From NCBI GenBank assembly GCA_019635755.1, contig JAHBYW010000002.1:186001-250000 (forward strand): a stretch of 64,000 nt of DNA, read 5' to 3'. A model generated the notes under the pieces. That model worked only from the letters and a program-made list of their open reading frames with translations, did not search any database and had not been told where the DNA came from. The position numbers and the translations under genes are program-made. Of the stretch, positions 37,724 through 47,730 are shown one piece after another (the first letter of the stretch is position 1; every line of letters begins with the position of its first letter). The DNA is from Rhizobiaceae bacterium. GTDB taxonomy: Bacteria > Pseudomonadota > Alphaproteobacteria > Rhizobiales > Rhizobiaceae.

Positions 37724-39835
37724 TCATTCCACGAACACGCTGACGCTGGCGGCGCGGCCGGCGGCGTCGATGACGGTGAGCGTCGAATAGCCGGCGCCGT
37801 CGGGCTGCCAGGTGGCGGTGCGGCGGCGCTCAAGCCCGGACAGCGGCTTGCCGTTGGCCAGCCAGCGGAACGGCGCGCGGCCGCCCTGGAGCTTCAGCAC
37901 CAGCGGCGACGCCTCGCCGCCCGCCGCGCCGAGGTCGACGCGGGCGCCGGCGGGCGGGAAGACGATCTCGGGCGCCGGCTCGGTGGCGGCGACCTGCACC
38001 AGCCCGTCGCTGCCCGGCGCGAAGCGCGCCAGCGTGACGGGAAGGTCCTCGCGCTTCTGATGCAGCGTGCCGGCGGGCGCGCGCGGCAGCGGCACGGCGG
38101 CGACGCCGGATTTGGCGAAGGCCTCGAACAGGATGGGCGCGGCGGAGGCATAGCCCGACAGGCCGGGAACGGCGGCGGAGTCGGCGCGGCCGACCCAGAC
38201 GCCGAGCACGTGGCGGCCGTCGAAGCCGATCGACCATGCGTCGCGGTAGCCGTAGCTGGTGCCGGTCTTGTAGGCGAGGGAGCGCGGCGCGGCGCCCTCG
38301 GGCGGGCGGACGCCGGAGAGGATGTCGGCGATCTGCCAGTTGGCCTCGGGCTCGAGGACCGTGCCGGCCGTACGCGCCGCTCCGGGCCGTTCGGTCCCGT
38401 CCGCCAGTGCGACCGCCCTGCCGTTGTTGGCCAGACCCGTATAGAGCTGCACGAGGTCGCGCAGCGTCACGCCGACGCCGCCGAGGCTGATGGCGAGGCC
38501 GGGCGTCTCGCCGACGGGGAGTTCGGGCACGATGCCCGCCTGGCGGAAACGCGTGACGAGGCGGGCGGTGCCGACGGCGTCCAGCAGGCGAACGGCCGGC
38601 ACGTTGAGCGACAGCTGGAGCGCCTCGCGGATCGACACGTCGCCCTGGTAGCCCATGTCGAAATTCTTCGGCCGATAGCCGGCGAAATCGGCCGGCCGGT
38701 CCTCGACGATGGTCTCCTGCGCGACGAGTCCCTGCTCGAATGCCAAGCCGTAGATGAAGGGCTTCAGCGTCGATCCGGGCGAGCGCACGGCGCGCGTCAT
38801 GTCGATCCAGCCGGACCGCGAGGCGTCGAAATAATCGGCCGCGCCGACCTCGGCCAGGATGTCGCCGGTGCGCGCATCGGCCAGCACCATCGCGACGGAG
38901 AGTTTCGGGCCGAGTTTCTGCGCTGCCTCGCGCGCGACCTGCTCCAGCTTCTGCTGGACGGCCCGGCGCAGCGTCAGTTCGTGGCGGGGCTCGGACGGCG
39001 CCAGACGAAGCGCGGCATCGGCGGCATGCGGCGCGAAGGACGGAAGCGGCCGGCGGATGGCGGCGAAGACCTCCGCCGCGCCACGCGCGGCCTCGCGCGC
39101 GTCGATCAGGCCGGCGGTGACCATGCGCTCCAGCACGCGGTCGCGGGCGGCGCGCGCGTTCTCCGGATTGCGGTCCGGCCGGCGGCGTTCGGGCAGCTGG
39201 GGCAGGGCGACCAGCAGCGCGGACTCGGACAGCGTAAGGCGCTTCGGCTCCTTGCCGAAATAGGCGAGCGAAGCGGCGCGCACGCCTTCGAGATTGCCGC
39301 CATAGGGTGCCAGCGTCAGGTAGCGTTCGAGGATCTCGCGCTTGGACAGCCGCCGCTCGATCTGGATGGCGCGCGCGATCTGGCGCAGCTTGGCGCCGAA
39401 GGAACGGCTTTCGCGCGGCTCGATCAGGCGGGCGAGCTGCATCGACAGCGTCGAGCCGCCGGAGACGATGCGGCCATTGCCGGCGAATTGCAGCGCGGCG
39501 CGGCCGAGCGCGACGAGGTCGACGCCCGGATGATCCCAGAAGCGCTTGTCCTCATAGGCGACCAGCATGTCGAGGAACTGGCGGTCGACCTGGCCGAGGT
39601 CAGGCGCGAGGCGCCAGTAGCCGTCCGGCGTCGCATAGGCGCGGAGCAGCAGCCCGTCGCGGTCGACGACCTCAGTGGAGACGGCAAGCCGCTCCGGCAG
39701 CGGCGGCGGGAAGGCGCGGTCGGCCCAATCCAGCGCGGCGACGATGGCGACGGCCAGCGCGGCGCCGATGGAGACCGACCAGAGCGTGATGCGGGCGAGG
39801 CGGCGGGCGCGCATCAGTTGGGCCTCGACTGACAT
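37724..39835 (-). CDS. pbpC: Penicillin-binding protein 1C (bifunctional transglycosylase/transpeptidase)
   Basis: This 703-residue protein has an N-terminal membrane anchor (about 14-36). The GT51 transglycosylase domain has catalytic Glu95 in VAYEDKRFWDHPG and the block GGSTLSMQLARL. The transpeptidase domain has Ser355 and Lys358 in SPGSTLKP, an SLN motif and KTGTS. The BiPBP_C domain (about 610-703) identifies the 1C class. It polymerises glycan strands in the periplasm. Start may be 39835 or the ATG at 39814. In many proteobacteria pbpC is paired with an alpha-2-macroglobulin gene, as here (40049-45520), where the macroglobulin is thought to guard breached cell wall. Confidence 0.93.
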   Translation of the reverse strand: MSVEAQLMRARRLARITLWSVSIGAALAVAIVAALDWADRAFPPPLPERLAVSTEVVDRDGLLLRAYATPDGYWRLAPDLGQVDRQFLDMLVAYEDKRFWDHPGVDLVALGRAALQFAGNGRIVSGGSTLSMQLARLIEPRESRSFGAKLRQIARAIQIERRLSKREILERYLTLAPYGGNLEGVRAASLAYFGKEPKRLTLSESALLVALPQLPERRRPDRNPENARAARDRVLERMVTAGLIDAREAARGAAEVFAAIRRPLPSFAPHAADAALRLAPSEPRHELTLRRAVQQKLEQVAREAAQKLGPKLSVAMVLADARTGDILAEVGAADYFDASRSGWIDMTRAVRSPGSTLKPFIYGLAFEQGLVAQETIVEDRPADFAGYRPKNFDMGYQGDVSIREALQLSLNVPAVRLLDAVGTARLVTRFRQAGIVPELPVGETPGLAISLGGVGVTLRDLVQLYTGLANNGRAVALADGTERPGAARTAGTVLEPEANWQIADILSGVRPPEGAAPRSLAYKTGTSYGYRDAWSIGFDGRHVLGVWVGRADSAAVPGLSGYASAAPILFEAFAKSGVAAVPLPRAPAGTLHQKREDLPVTLARFAPGSDGLVQVAATEPAPEIVFPPAGARVDLGAAGGEASPLVLKLQGGRAPFRWLANGKPLSGLERRRTATWQPDGAGYSTLTVIDAAGRAASVSVFVE

Positions 39836-39858
39836 GTTGGGGCAGGCGGAGGACAGGC

Positions 39859-39910
39859 CCCCTCATCCGGCTCGGCTCCGCCTCGCCACCTTCTCCCCGC
39901 TGGGGAGAAG
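39859..39910. repeat. Dispersed palindromic repeat, family A
   Basis: CCCCCTCATCCGG, a central GGCTCGGCTCCGCC hairpin, then ACCTTCTCCCCGCTGGGG and AGAAG. A second hairpin, CTCTCCCCACCGGGGAGAG, follows at 39936-39954. Together they fill most of the 213-bp gap between pbpC and the macroglobulin gene. Confidence 0.65.
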
Positions 39911-40048
39911 AACCAATCGCCGCCGGTTGGCGCTCCTCTCCCCACCGGGGAGAGGACGCGAGCCCGAGCATACGAAGGGCGAGCGGGTGAGGGGGTTTCG
40001 TCGATCACAGAAACCGACTCATCCGTTGGAAGGCTGGGTGACCGACGC

Positions 40049-43000
40049 TCACGGCGCCTGGACCTCCATCATGCCGGCGGCGGTGTTGGCGAAGAACTCC
40101 GGCCGGTACATGTCCTCGACGCGGGCGGCGGGGTGAGCGTAGACGCCCGGCGTCACCGCGCGCACCACATAGGCAACCGTCACCGACCGGTCGGAACCGG
40201 GCTGCCGGTCGAAGGCGGCGACGAAGCGGTCGTCGCGGAATTCGAGCGCGGCCGCTTCGGTCTGCGGCAGGAAGGTGAAGTTGCCGAGGTCGGCGCTGGA
40301 GACGATGCGCGGGTTGTCGATCTGGAAGCCCGCCGGCAGCAGGTCCGTGATCAGCACGCGCGAGGGCCAGTCGGACAGCTCGTTCACCGTCAGCACGACC
40401 ACGTAGCGCTCGTTCTGCGTGGCTTCGGTGACGTTCGCCACGTTGCCGTCGAGCGTGTAGTAGGTGCGGTTGATGGTGAAGCCGTTGCCGCCGGCCGGCA
40501 GCGGCTCGGCGGGCGCGGCGACAGCCGTGACCACCGCCTCGACCGGGTTCGGCCCCAGGTTCTGGATGGTGATGGGATTGTCCATCAGCTCCAGGCCGGT
40601 GACGCGCTCGGAATAGGCGCCGCCATGCGCCACGCCGTTGACGTTCAGCGCCAGCGCGTCGCTGCCCGCCTTGATGGCGCGGGCGGCGAGCAGCATCCAG
40701 GCTTCGTCCTGCGTGCTGGTCCAGGTGACCTTCTTCCGCTCGGCCGCGACGACGTCGATCATCGAATTGATCGAAGCCGGAACCGGCCGCGTCTCCGCGG
40801 CAAGCGCCAGCATCGCGGCGCCGTCGCGGAGCGCCGAGCCGTAGTCCGAACGGTAGTAGTTCGTCTCGGTGTTCGAGCGGGCGAGCTCGAGCGCCGAAGA
40901 GAACGCGGCTTCGGCCCGCTGCGCATCGCCGTAGAGGGCGAGGCTTGCGGCGAGCTGCGCGCGCGACATCGGGCTCGCGAACTGCTCGATCTGCGTGTCG
41001 GCGTAGTAGCGCAGGTCGCCGATCGAGGCCTTCTTGTTGCGGGCGAGGACGTAGAGCGCATAGGCGATCTCGCTCGACCGCGACGACAGGTCGACGTCGT
41101 AGGCCATCGAGTTCTGCAGGTTGGCGACAGCCTGCTGCATCGCCTGGCTCGGCACGTCGTAGTTCAGCTCGCGGGCCCGCGTCAGGAAGTCGGTGACGTA
41201 GGCGTCGAGCCAGAGGTCGCCGTAGCCCGGCGACCAGAGGCCGAAGCTGCCCGACGAGGACTGGTAGTTCAGCACGCGGTAGATCGCGCCCTGGATGCGC
41301 TCGCGCAGCGCCACGTCCTCCGGCATGCCGGCCTGCGTGGCGAGCTCGCTGACATAGAGCAGCGGCAGCGCGCGGCTGGTCGTCTGCTCGGCGCAGCCAT
41401 AGGGGTAGCGGTCGAGCGTCATCAGCAGCGACGGCACGTCGAAGGCCGAGACCGGCGAGACGCCGACGCTGACATAGGCGCCGTCGAGAAGGCTGGCCGC
41501 GAGAAGCTCGCGGTCGACCCTCAGGCTGCCGCCATTGGCGGCGAGGTTGACGACGGTGCGCGTCGTGACCGGGATCGCCGCCGGGCGGACCGGCAGAGCG
41601 AGCGTCTGCTCGACCGTCAGTCCGTCGGCGTGCGCAAGCCGGATGGTCAGGCCTGCCTCGCCGGCCGTCTGCGCGACCAGCGGGATCGTCAGGTACTGGC
41701 GCGCGCCGGCGGCGAGCGTCACCTTGTCGGGGAGCGCGGCGCTGCCGGTGGAGAGGTCGCCCGTCGTCTCGACGGTGACGGCATAGTCGCCGGCGGGGCC
41801 GTCGGTGTTGGCGATGTCGAGGCGCATCTGCGCCGCGTCGCCGGGCGCCAGGAAGCGCGGCAGCGAGGCGGTCAGCACCACCGGATCGCGGACGATCACG
41901 TCCTTGACGGCGTGGCCGACGGCTTCCTTCGTCCAGGCGACGGCCATGACGCGGACCGTGCCGTTGAACTGCGGGATGTCGAAGGACACGGTCGCCTGGC
42001 CGTTGGCGTCGAGCGTCACCGGACCGGTGAAGAAGGCGACGAGCCGCTCGGTGGGCGCATTGCCCTGCGAGGTGAGCTGCGCGCCGTCGCCGCCGGTCCG
42101 CAGCCGGCCGGTCGCGCCGAGCGAGCCGTCGATCAGACGGCCGTAGAGGTCGCGCAGTTCCATGCCCATCATGCGCTGGCCGAAATACCAGCCCTCGGGG
42201 TCCGGCGCCTGGTAGTTGGTGAGGTTGAGGATGCCGACGTCGACCGCGGCGACCATGACATAGGCCTGCGCGTTGGCCGGCAGGCCGCCGACGGTGACCG
42301 GGATAGTCAGCGGCGCGCGCGGCGTCATCTTCTCGACGGGGTCGAGCGAGACGGCGAGCTGCTTCGCGCCTGGATCGACCTTCAGCCACTTCACGCCGAT
42401 GGCACGGGCCGGCATGCGCGACTCGATCTGCTCGCCCGGACGGTAGAGCGTGGCCGTGATGTAGGCACCGGCACCCCAGTCGGCGCCGACGGGCACGTCG
42501 ATCGTCGCGCCGCCTTCCGGCACGGTGGCCGTGACCGTGGCGAGCAGGCTCTCGGCACCGACGGTGACGAGCAGCTCGCCGGCGAAACGCGGCGTGACCT
42601 GCAGCCTGGCGATCTCGCCGGGCTGGTAGGTTTCCTTGTCCAGCGCGATCTCGAGCCCGTCCGGCGTCTCCGTCGAGGTCGCCTCGACATACCAGCCGGC
42701 CTCGAACTCGTAGCTGGTGGCGGGGCCGGTCGGGTCGGCCGTCTCGACCTGGAGGCGGTAGCGACCCCAGTCGACGGGCACTGAGATCTCGCCCTCGGAA
42801 TCGGCGGCGAGGTCGATCGTGCCGTTGCCGATCTCGCGCGTGGTGACGATCGGCTCGTAGTTCCAGTAGCTGCCGGAGCGGTACCACTGGTAGTTCCGCT
42901 CGATGCGCACCAGCGACCAGAGCAGGCCGCCCGCGGACTTGCGGTTGCCGTCGGAATCGACCGCGATCACCTTGAAGCGGGCGGTTCCGCCCTGCGGCAC

Positions 43001-45520
43001 GCTTTCATCGGCGAATTCCGGCTTGATGCCGATCATCTCGCCCTGCGGCTTCACCGCGAGGTCGATGGACCGCTCGACGGCGCGGCCGCCGGCCTCGCGC
43101 ATGCGCACCGACACCTTGGCGTTCAACAGTCGCGTCGTGGCCGGGACGTTGTCGACGCTGATCGGGAACGTGGCCTTGCCGTCTTCGCCCACCACCGGCA
43201 GGCCCGACAGCGGGACGCGCATGGCTTCGCCCGCCTGCTCGTCGGACAGGCCGAACGAGTAGCCGATGAAGCGGTTCCAGGCGCGCATGGTGGAAACGGT
43301 CAGCTCGCCTTCCAGTTCGAGACCGGCAGCGGGCGCGCCGTAGAGGAAGCGGCCGTCGACAGTCACGTCGGCCTCTTCGCCGACAGCGATTTCGCTCTTG
43401 CTTGCGGCGAGGTCGAACTCGATGCGATCCGGCACGAAGTCCTCGACCAGGAACTGCCTGGTGGCGACCGCCGGCTCCTCGGGATCGGTGTGGATGGAGA
43501 GCGTCCAGGTGCCGCGCTGGGCATTTGCCGCGAGGTCGAGGTCGACCGCGTGGCCGCCGGCGAAGCGGCCGTCACTGACGATGCGGCGATCCTCGACGCC
43601 GTCCGGGCGACGGAAGATGAAGGTGAGCGGCAGGTTCTCGACGGCCGCCGCCGCGTCGTCACGCGCCAGCGCCGAGGCGTAGACGGTCTCGCCGGCGCGG
43701 TAGATGCCGCGCTCGGTCCAGGCATAGACGTCGAGCGCTCCGGGGGCTGCGCGGCCCTCGACGCCGCGGTCGGAGAGGTCGAAGCCGGCGCGCTGCATGT
43801 CGAGGAACACGAAGTCCTCGTCGCCCTGCGCGGCCATCAGCACGGCAGGAACCATGCCGCCTTCGCCGCGGGTCAGGCCCGGCTGGAAGGTCGCGCGGCC
43901 TTCGGCGTCGGTCGTCGCGGTGCCGAGGATCTCGTTGTTGCGGGCGAGCAGCGTCAGCTCGGTGCCAGCGATCGGCTTGGCGGTGGCGAGCGAGCGGGCG
44001 AAGACGTTGAGCCCGTCCTGGCCGGTATAGGTCGACAGGCCGATGTCGGACACGACGAACCACTGCGTGGCGCGCGAATCCCAGGAATCGCGGCGGTCGT
44101 CGACCGGCACCGCGGTGAGGACGTAGACGCCGGGCTTGCGCTCGGGCAGCGCCTCGTCGACCGGGAAGCTGGTGGTAACTTCCTTGTTCAGTTCGCTGGC
44201 GATCTCCAGCTCGCCCTCCCACACGGGCTCGCCCATCTGGTCGCGGATCGTGCTGATGTCGTAGCCGTCGATCTGGCGCAGGAACTGATAGCCCGAGAGC
44301 AGCTGCGCCAGCGACCGGTCGCCGATGCGGTAGAGCGCCATCTTGGCCGCCGACATGTTGACGGTGACGACCGGGATGCCGCGACGCGCGGTCGACGGCA
44401 GGACGAAGCTGTCGCCGGTGAAGCGGGCGGACGGCGCGCGGTCGCGGACGTAGATGGAGAGTGCGACGGGAGACTCGATCACCTCGCCGATGGCGGCGGG
44501 CAGGCCGGGCCGGAAGACGATGCGGTAGTGCTTGCCGTGGGCCAGCCCGCCGACGCAGATCTGGCGGCCTTCGGCGCTGACCGATGCCGGCGCCTGGTCG
44601 TCGACGGTGACGAAGGGCGCGTAGTCGACCCCGGTCTTGACCAGATCCTCGGAGAAGACGGCGCAGACGCGCGGGCTGGAATTGTCGGAATCGACGGTGT
44701 GCTCGACGATGCGGAAGCCCTTGCGCGCCCGCAGATCGTCAAGCTCTGCCTGCACGGCAGGCGAGGGGACGAGCGAGAGACTCGCCTGATAGGCGCTGAT
44801 CGCCGGGCGGTAGAGGTCGCGGCGGTCGAGGCCCTGGGCCAGCACCTGGAGCGAATCGGCGCGCGCGGCGGCGGTGCGCGACAGCTGGTAGCCGGTCCAG
44901 GCGCCGGCGACGGCGTTGCGCTGGAAGAGGACGGTCTCGTCGTAGTTGGCGGGCGGCGTCGCCAGGATGGCGCGGGCGAGCGCGACCCAGATCGTGCCGT
45001 CGTCCGGGGAGATGACCGCAGCCGCCATCAGATTGTTCATGGCGGTGCGCGGGTCGTTCTGGATCAGCGCCTGCTGCGCGCCGGCGACGAGCGCGGCCAG
45101 CCCGGTCTCGCCGACGGCACCGGCGTTGGAGGTGAGAGCGGCGCGGGTCAGCCGGACCTCGTTCTGCAGCCAGTCGGGCAGGAAGGTCAGTTCGGCCGGC
45201 GCGCCGATGTCGGGATCGCCGGAGACCGCGACGACCTTGCCGGCCACGGCGCCCTCGAACGGCTGCATCAGCGCGTAGTCGGACTTCAGGAAGCACCATT
45301 GCGCGCGGGTGTTGTAGGTGAAGGCACGGCACTGCTGGTCGCCGAGACAGACCTGCGAGCACTGGTCGAGCGTGACGTTCTGCTCGGTGCGCAGGTCAAA
45401 GCCGAAATAGTCGGAATTCTGGGTCGTCACCACCGTTCGCGCGGGGTCCTGGGCAAGGCCCTGGATCGCGGACATGCAGACGAGCAGAATCGTGGCGAGA
45501 ACAGTACGGGCGGCGCGCAT
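40049..45520 (-). CDS. Alpha-2-macroglobulin family protein (YfhM-like) with thioester motif and N-terminal PAN-type domain
   Basis: The protein has about 1823 residues from the ATG at 45520, preceded by GGAGGG; the frame is open to 45949 but that part is non-coding. A Sec signal peptide ends near GLAQ (about 23). A Cys-rich PAN/apple-like segment at about 35-85 contains CSQVCLGDQQCRAFTYN. Tandem macroglobulin beta-sandwich domains and a bait-like region follow. The thioester motif YGCAEQ places the reactive Cys1376 and Gln1379, so covalent trapping of proteases is possible. A C-terminal receptor-like domain ends the protein. Bacterial members act in the periplasm as protease traps next to PBP1C. 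It is probably co-transcribed with pbpC, 213 bp downstream. Confidence 0.92.
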   Translation of the reverse strand: MRAARTVLATILLVCMSAIQGLAQDPARTVVTTQNSDYFGFDLRTEQNVTLDQCSQVCLGDQQCRAFTYNTRAQWCFLKSDYALMQPFEGAVAGKVVAVSGDPDIGAPAELTFLPDWLQNEVRLTRAALTSNAGAVGETGLAALVAGAQQALIQNDPRTAMNNLMAAAVISPDDGTIWVALARAILATPPANYDETVLFQRNAVAGAWTGYQLSRTAAARADSLQVLAQGLDRRDLYRPAISAYQASLSLVPSPAVQAELDDLRARKGFRIVEHTVDSDNSSPRVCAVFSEDLVKTGVDYAPFVTVDDQAPASVSAEGRQICVGGLAHGKHYRIVFRPGLPAAIGEVIESPVALSIYVRDRAPSARFTGDSFVLPSTARRGIPVVTVNMSAAKMALYRIGDRSLAQLLSGYQFLRQIDGYDISTIRDQMGEPVWEGELEIASELNKEVTTSFPVDEALPERKPGVYVLTAVPVDDRRDSWDSRATQWFVVSDIGLSTYTGQDGLNVFARSLATAKPIAGTELTLLARNNEILGTATTDAEGRATFQPGLTRGEGGMVPAVLMAAQGDEDFVFLDMQRAGFDLSDRGVEGRAAPGALDVYAWTERGIYRAGETVYASALARDDAAAAVENLPLTFIFRRPDGVEDRRIVSDGRFAGGHAVDLDLAANAQRGTWTLSIHTDPEEPAVATRQFLVEDFVPDRIEFDLAASKSEIAVGEEADVTVDGRFLYGAPAAGLELEGELTVSTMRAWNRFIGYSFGLSDEQAGEAMRVPLSGLPVVGEDGKATFPISVDNVPATTRLLNAKVSVRMREAGGRAVERSIDLAVKPQGEMIGIKPEFADESVPQGGTARFKVIAVDSDGNRKSAGGLLWSLVRIERNYQWYRSGSYWNYEPIVTTREIGNGTIDLAADSEGEISVPVDWGRYRLQVETADPTGPATSYEFEAGWYVEATSTETPDGLEIALDKETYQPGEIARLQVTPRFAGELLVTVGAESLLATVTATVPEGGATIDVPVGADWGAGAYITATLYRPGEQIESRMPARAIGVKWLKVDPGAKQLAVSLDPVEKMTPRAPLTIPVTVGGLPANAQAYVMVAAVDVGILNLTNYQAPDPEGWYFGQRMMGMELRDLYGRLIDGSLGATGRLRTGGDGAQLTSQGNAPTERLVAFFTGPVTLDANGQATVSFDIPQFNGTVRVMAVAWTKEAVGHAVKDVIVRDPVVLTASLPRFLAPGDAAQMRLDIANTDGPAGDYAVTVETTGDLSTGSAALPDKVTLAAGARQYLTIPLVAQTAGEAGLTIRLAHADGLTVEQTLALPVRPAAIPVTTRTVVNLAANGGSLRVDRELLAASLLDGAYVSVGVSPVSAFDVPSLLMTLDRYPYGCAEQTTSRALPLLYVSELATQAGMPEDVALRERIQGAIYRVLNYQSSSGSFGLWSPGYGDLWLDAYVTDFLTRARELNYDVPSQAMQQAVANLQNSMAYDVDLSSRSSEIAYALYVLARNKKASIGDLRYYADTQIEQFASPMSRAQLAASLALYGDAQRAEAAFSSALELARSNTETNYYRSDYGSALRDGAAMLALAAETRPVPASINSMIDVVAAERKKVTWTSTQDEAWMLLAARAIKAGSDALALNVNGVAHGGAYSERVTGLELMDNPITIQNLGPNPVEAVVTAVAAPAEPLPAGGNGFTINRTYYTLDGNVANVTEATQNERYVVVLTVNELSDWPSRVLITDLLPAGFQIDNPRIVSSADLGNFTFLPQTEAAALEFRDDRFVAAFDRQPGSDRSVTVAYVVRAVTPGVYAHPAARVEDMYRPEFFANTAAGMMEVQAP

Positions 45521-45776
45521 CAAACCCTCCAGACGCAATGTTCCGGCACCCGCGGGGCGGGCGCCGGGGCAGGCTTCCGACCTGCCGCGGTCGGGCGAAG
45601 GCGGACCCGTCAACGGCCCGTTAACCATAAGAATCCGCGTCGCCCGGCGTCCCGGCCCTTCCCGGGCGCCCGGCGGAATGCTTCGCCTCGCCGATCCTGT
45701 AGGTTCGATTGTGGCCCCTTTGCGGGCGGCAAATAAGTTCATTCCAATTTTATGATTGAAAAGATAGTCTTGGGGG
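45521..45776. other. Divergent intergenic region, macroglobulin / tamA
   Basis: A 256-bp gap with the macroglobulin ribosome-binding site at 45525-45530. An AT-rich stretch at 45728-45766 just before tamA is the most likely promoter area on that side. I see no strong inverted repeat. Confidence 0.5.
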
Positions 45777-47720
45777 ATGCCGGCGAGTGTATCGCGTGTC
45801 TCCGGGGGGAGCTTTTGCGGCAGGACGGCTTCCCTCGTCCTGCTTTGCGCCTGCATATCGCTGGCCACGCCAGGCGCGACACCGGGCGCCTCCGCCTTCG
45901 AGCTGTTCGGCATCAAGCTGCTCGAATCGGACGACGCCGACGCGGACATCGTCGACCCGCTGACCTACACCGTGACGCTTTCGGTGGAGGGCGCCGAGGG
46001 CGGCGACCTCGAGGACGAGCTGAAGGACGCTTCGCAGCTCGTCGCCGAGGAGGAGCGGCCGGTGTCGGGCTCGCTCGGCCTGCTCTCCAAGGCGACGCGC
46101 GACCGGGACAACCTGATCGCCGAGCTCTATTCCAACGCCCGCTACGACGGCGTGGTGGCGATCACCATCAACGGCAGCCGGCTGGAAGACCTGCCGCCGG
46201 ACGCCGATTTCGGCAGCGGCCCGGCAACCGTGGCGATCCGGGTGACGCCGGGGTCCGAGTTCGTGCTGGGCGACGTGGCGGTGCTGGGCGATGCCGCCGA
46301 CATTATGCCGGCGCGCTTCGGCCTGCTCCCGGGCGGCGACGCAAGCTCCGACGCGATCCTCAAGGCCGAGACGGACATGGTCCGCGTGCTGAAGGAGGAG
46401 GGCCGGCCGCTGGCCCGGGTGGCAAGCCGCCAGATCGTCGCCGACCATGCCACAGCGACGCTGGACGTGACGCTGACGCTGGAGGCCGGTCCCGTCGCCG
46501 GCTATGGCGAGACGACGGTGGAAGGCACCGAACTCGTCGATCGCGACTTCGTGGAATACATGACCGACCTCGACCGCGGCGACATCTATTCGCCGGCGGA
46601 AATCGAGGAGGCGCGCGAACGGCTGCTGGCGCTGGGCGTCTTCAACACGGCCGGCGTGCGCGAGGCGGATGCGCTGGACGCCAACGGGCAGATCCCGATC
46701 ACCGTCGAGGTGAGCGAGCGCAAGATGCGCTACTTCGGCGTGGGCGTGACCGCGTCGAACACCGAAGGGCTGGGCGTCGAGGGCTATTGGGGCCACCGCA
46801 ACCTGTTCGGGCGCGCCGAGAAGCTGAGGATCGAGGGCTCGATCAGCCGGATCGGCGACACGACGCAGCTCGGCAAGCTGAACTACAACGCCGCGGTGAT
46901 GTTCGAGAAACCGGGCTTCCTCCATCCGGACGCCAAGTTCTTCGCCAACCTGAAGGGCGTGTTCGAGCATCCGGACGCCTATGACCGGCTGTCGATCAAG
47001 GGCGGCGTGGGCATGTCCTACGACCTGACGCGGACGCAGACCATCTCCGCGGAGCTGGCGCTCGACTGGTCCAAGATCGACGACGCGTTCGGCTCCAAGC
47101 GCCATCTTATCGTCAGCATTCCGCTGCAATACGTCATCGACAGGCGCGACGACCGGCTCGATCCCACCAAGGGCTTCCGGCTGCTCGCCTATGCGGAGCC
47201 GACCTATGACATCTTCTCGGAAGATTCGATCGCGGGCAACGCGACCTTCCTCAAGCTGCGCGGCGAGGCGTCGGTCTACCAGTCGCTGGGCGGCGAGGGG
47301 CGCTTCGTGATCGCCGGACGGGCAGCGACGGGCTCGATCCTCGGCGCCGACCTCGACGCCATCCCGGCCGACCGGCGCTTCTATTCGGGCGGCGGCGGTT
47401 CGGTGCGCGGCTATGCCTACCAGGGGATCGGGCCGAGGGACGCGGCCGGCAAGCCGACGGGCGGGCGCTCCTACATCGAGACATCGGTCGAGATGCGCGT
47501 CCGCATCAACGACAGCTTCGGCGTGGTGCCGTTCGTCGATGCCGGCACCGTGTCCGAATCGTCGATGCCCGAATTCGCCAACTTCAAGGTCGGCGCCGGC
47601 ATCGGCATCCGCTACCTGACGCCGTTCGGGCCGCTGCGCGTCGACGCGGCGGTGCCGCTGAACCGCCAGCCGGGCGATCCGCGCTTCGGCATCTATGCCG
47701 GCGTCGGGCAGTCGTTCTGA
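45777..47720 (+). CDS. tamA: Outer-membrane translocation/assembly protein TamA (BamA/Omp85 family)
   Basis: This 647-residue protein has an N-terminal signal region (about 15-42, Cys-containing, ending near GASA), three POTRA-type domains (about 60-300; for example FVLGDVAVLG and YGETTVEG) and a C-terminal 16-stranded Omp85 barrel. The barrel contains the conserved loop motif SVRGYAYQGIGP and ends in the aromatic residue Phe (AGVGQSF). TamA works with TamB across the periplasm in building or lipid supply of the outer membrane. The start could also be a GTG shortly downstream. It is followed by tamB after 10 bp. Confidence 0.92.
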   Translation: MPASVSRVSGGSFCGRTASLVLLCACISLATPGATPGASAFELFGIKLLESDDADADIVDPLTYTVTLSVEGAEGGDLEDELKDASQLVAEEERPVSGSLGLLSKATRDRDNLIAELYSNARYDGVVAITINGSRLEDLPPDADFGSGPATVAIRVTPGSEFVLGDVAVLGDAADIMPARFGLLPGGDASSDAILKAETDMVRVLKEEGRPLARVASRQIVADHATATLDVTLTLEAGPVAGYGETTVEGTELVDRDFVEYMTDLDRGDIYSPAEIEEARERLLALGVFNTAGVREADALDANGQIPITVEVSERKMRYFGVGVTASNTEGLGVEGYWGHRNLFGRAEKLRIEGSISRIGDTTQLGKLNYNAAVMFEKPGFLHPDAKFFANLKGVFEHPDAYDRLSIKGGVGMSYDLTRTQTISAELALDWSKIDDAFGSKRHLIVSIPLQYVIDRRDDRLDPTKGFRLLAYAEPTYDIFSEDSIAGNATFLKLRGEASVYQSLGGEGRFVIAGRAATGSILGADLDAIPADRRFYSGGGGSVRGYAYQGIGPRDAAGKPTGGRSYIETSVEMRVRINDSFGVVPFVDAGTVSESSMPEFANFKVGAGIGIRYLTPFGPLRVDAAVPLNRQPGDPRFGIYAGVGQSF

Positions 47721-47730
47721 CAGCGGGCCG

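Noticed and set aside
40133-42784. Long plus-strand frame (about 883 codons), and a similar one at 43490-45736, opposite the macroglobulin gene
   Set aside because: Both are antisense to a gene with a signal peptide, domain order and thioester motif. They look like GC-driven shadows.
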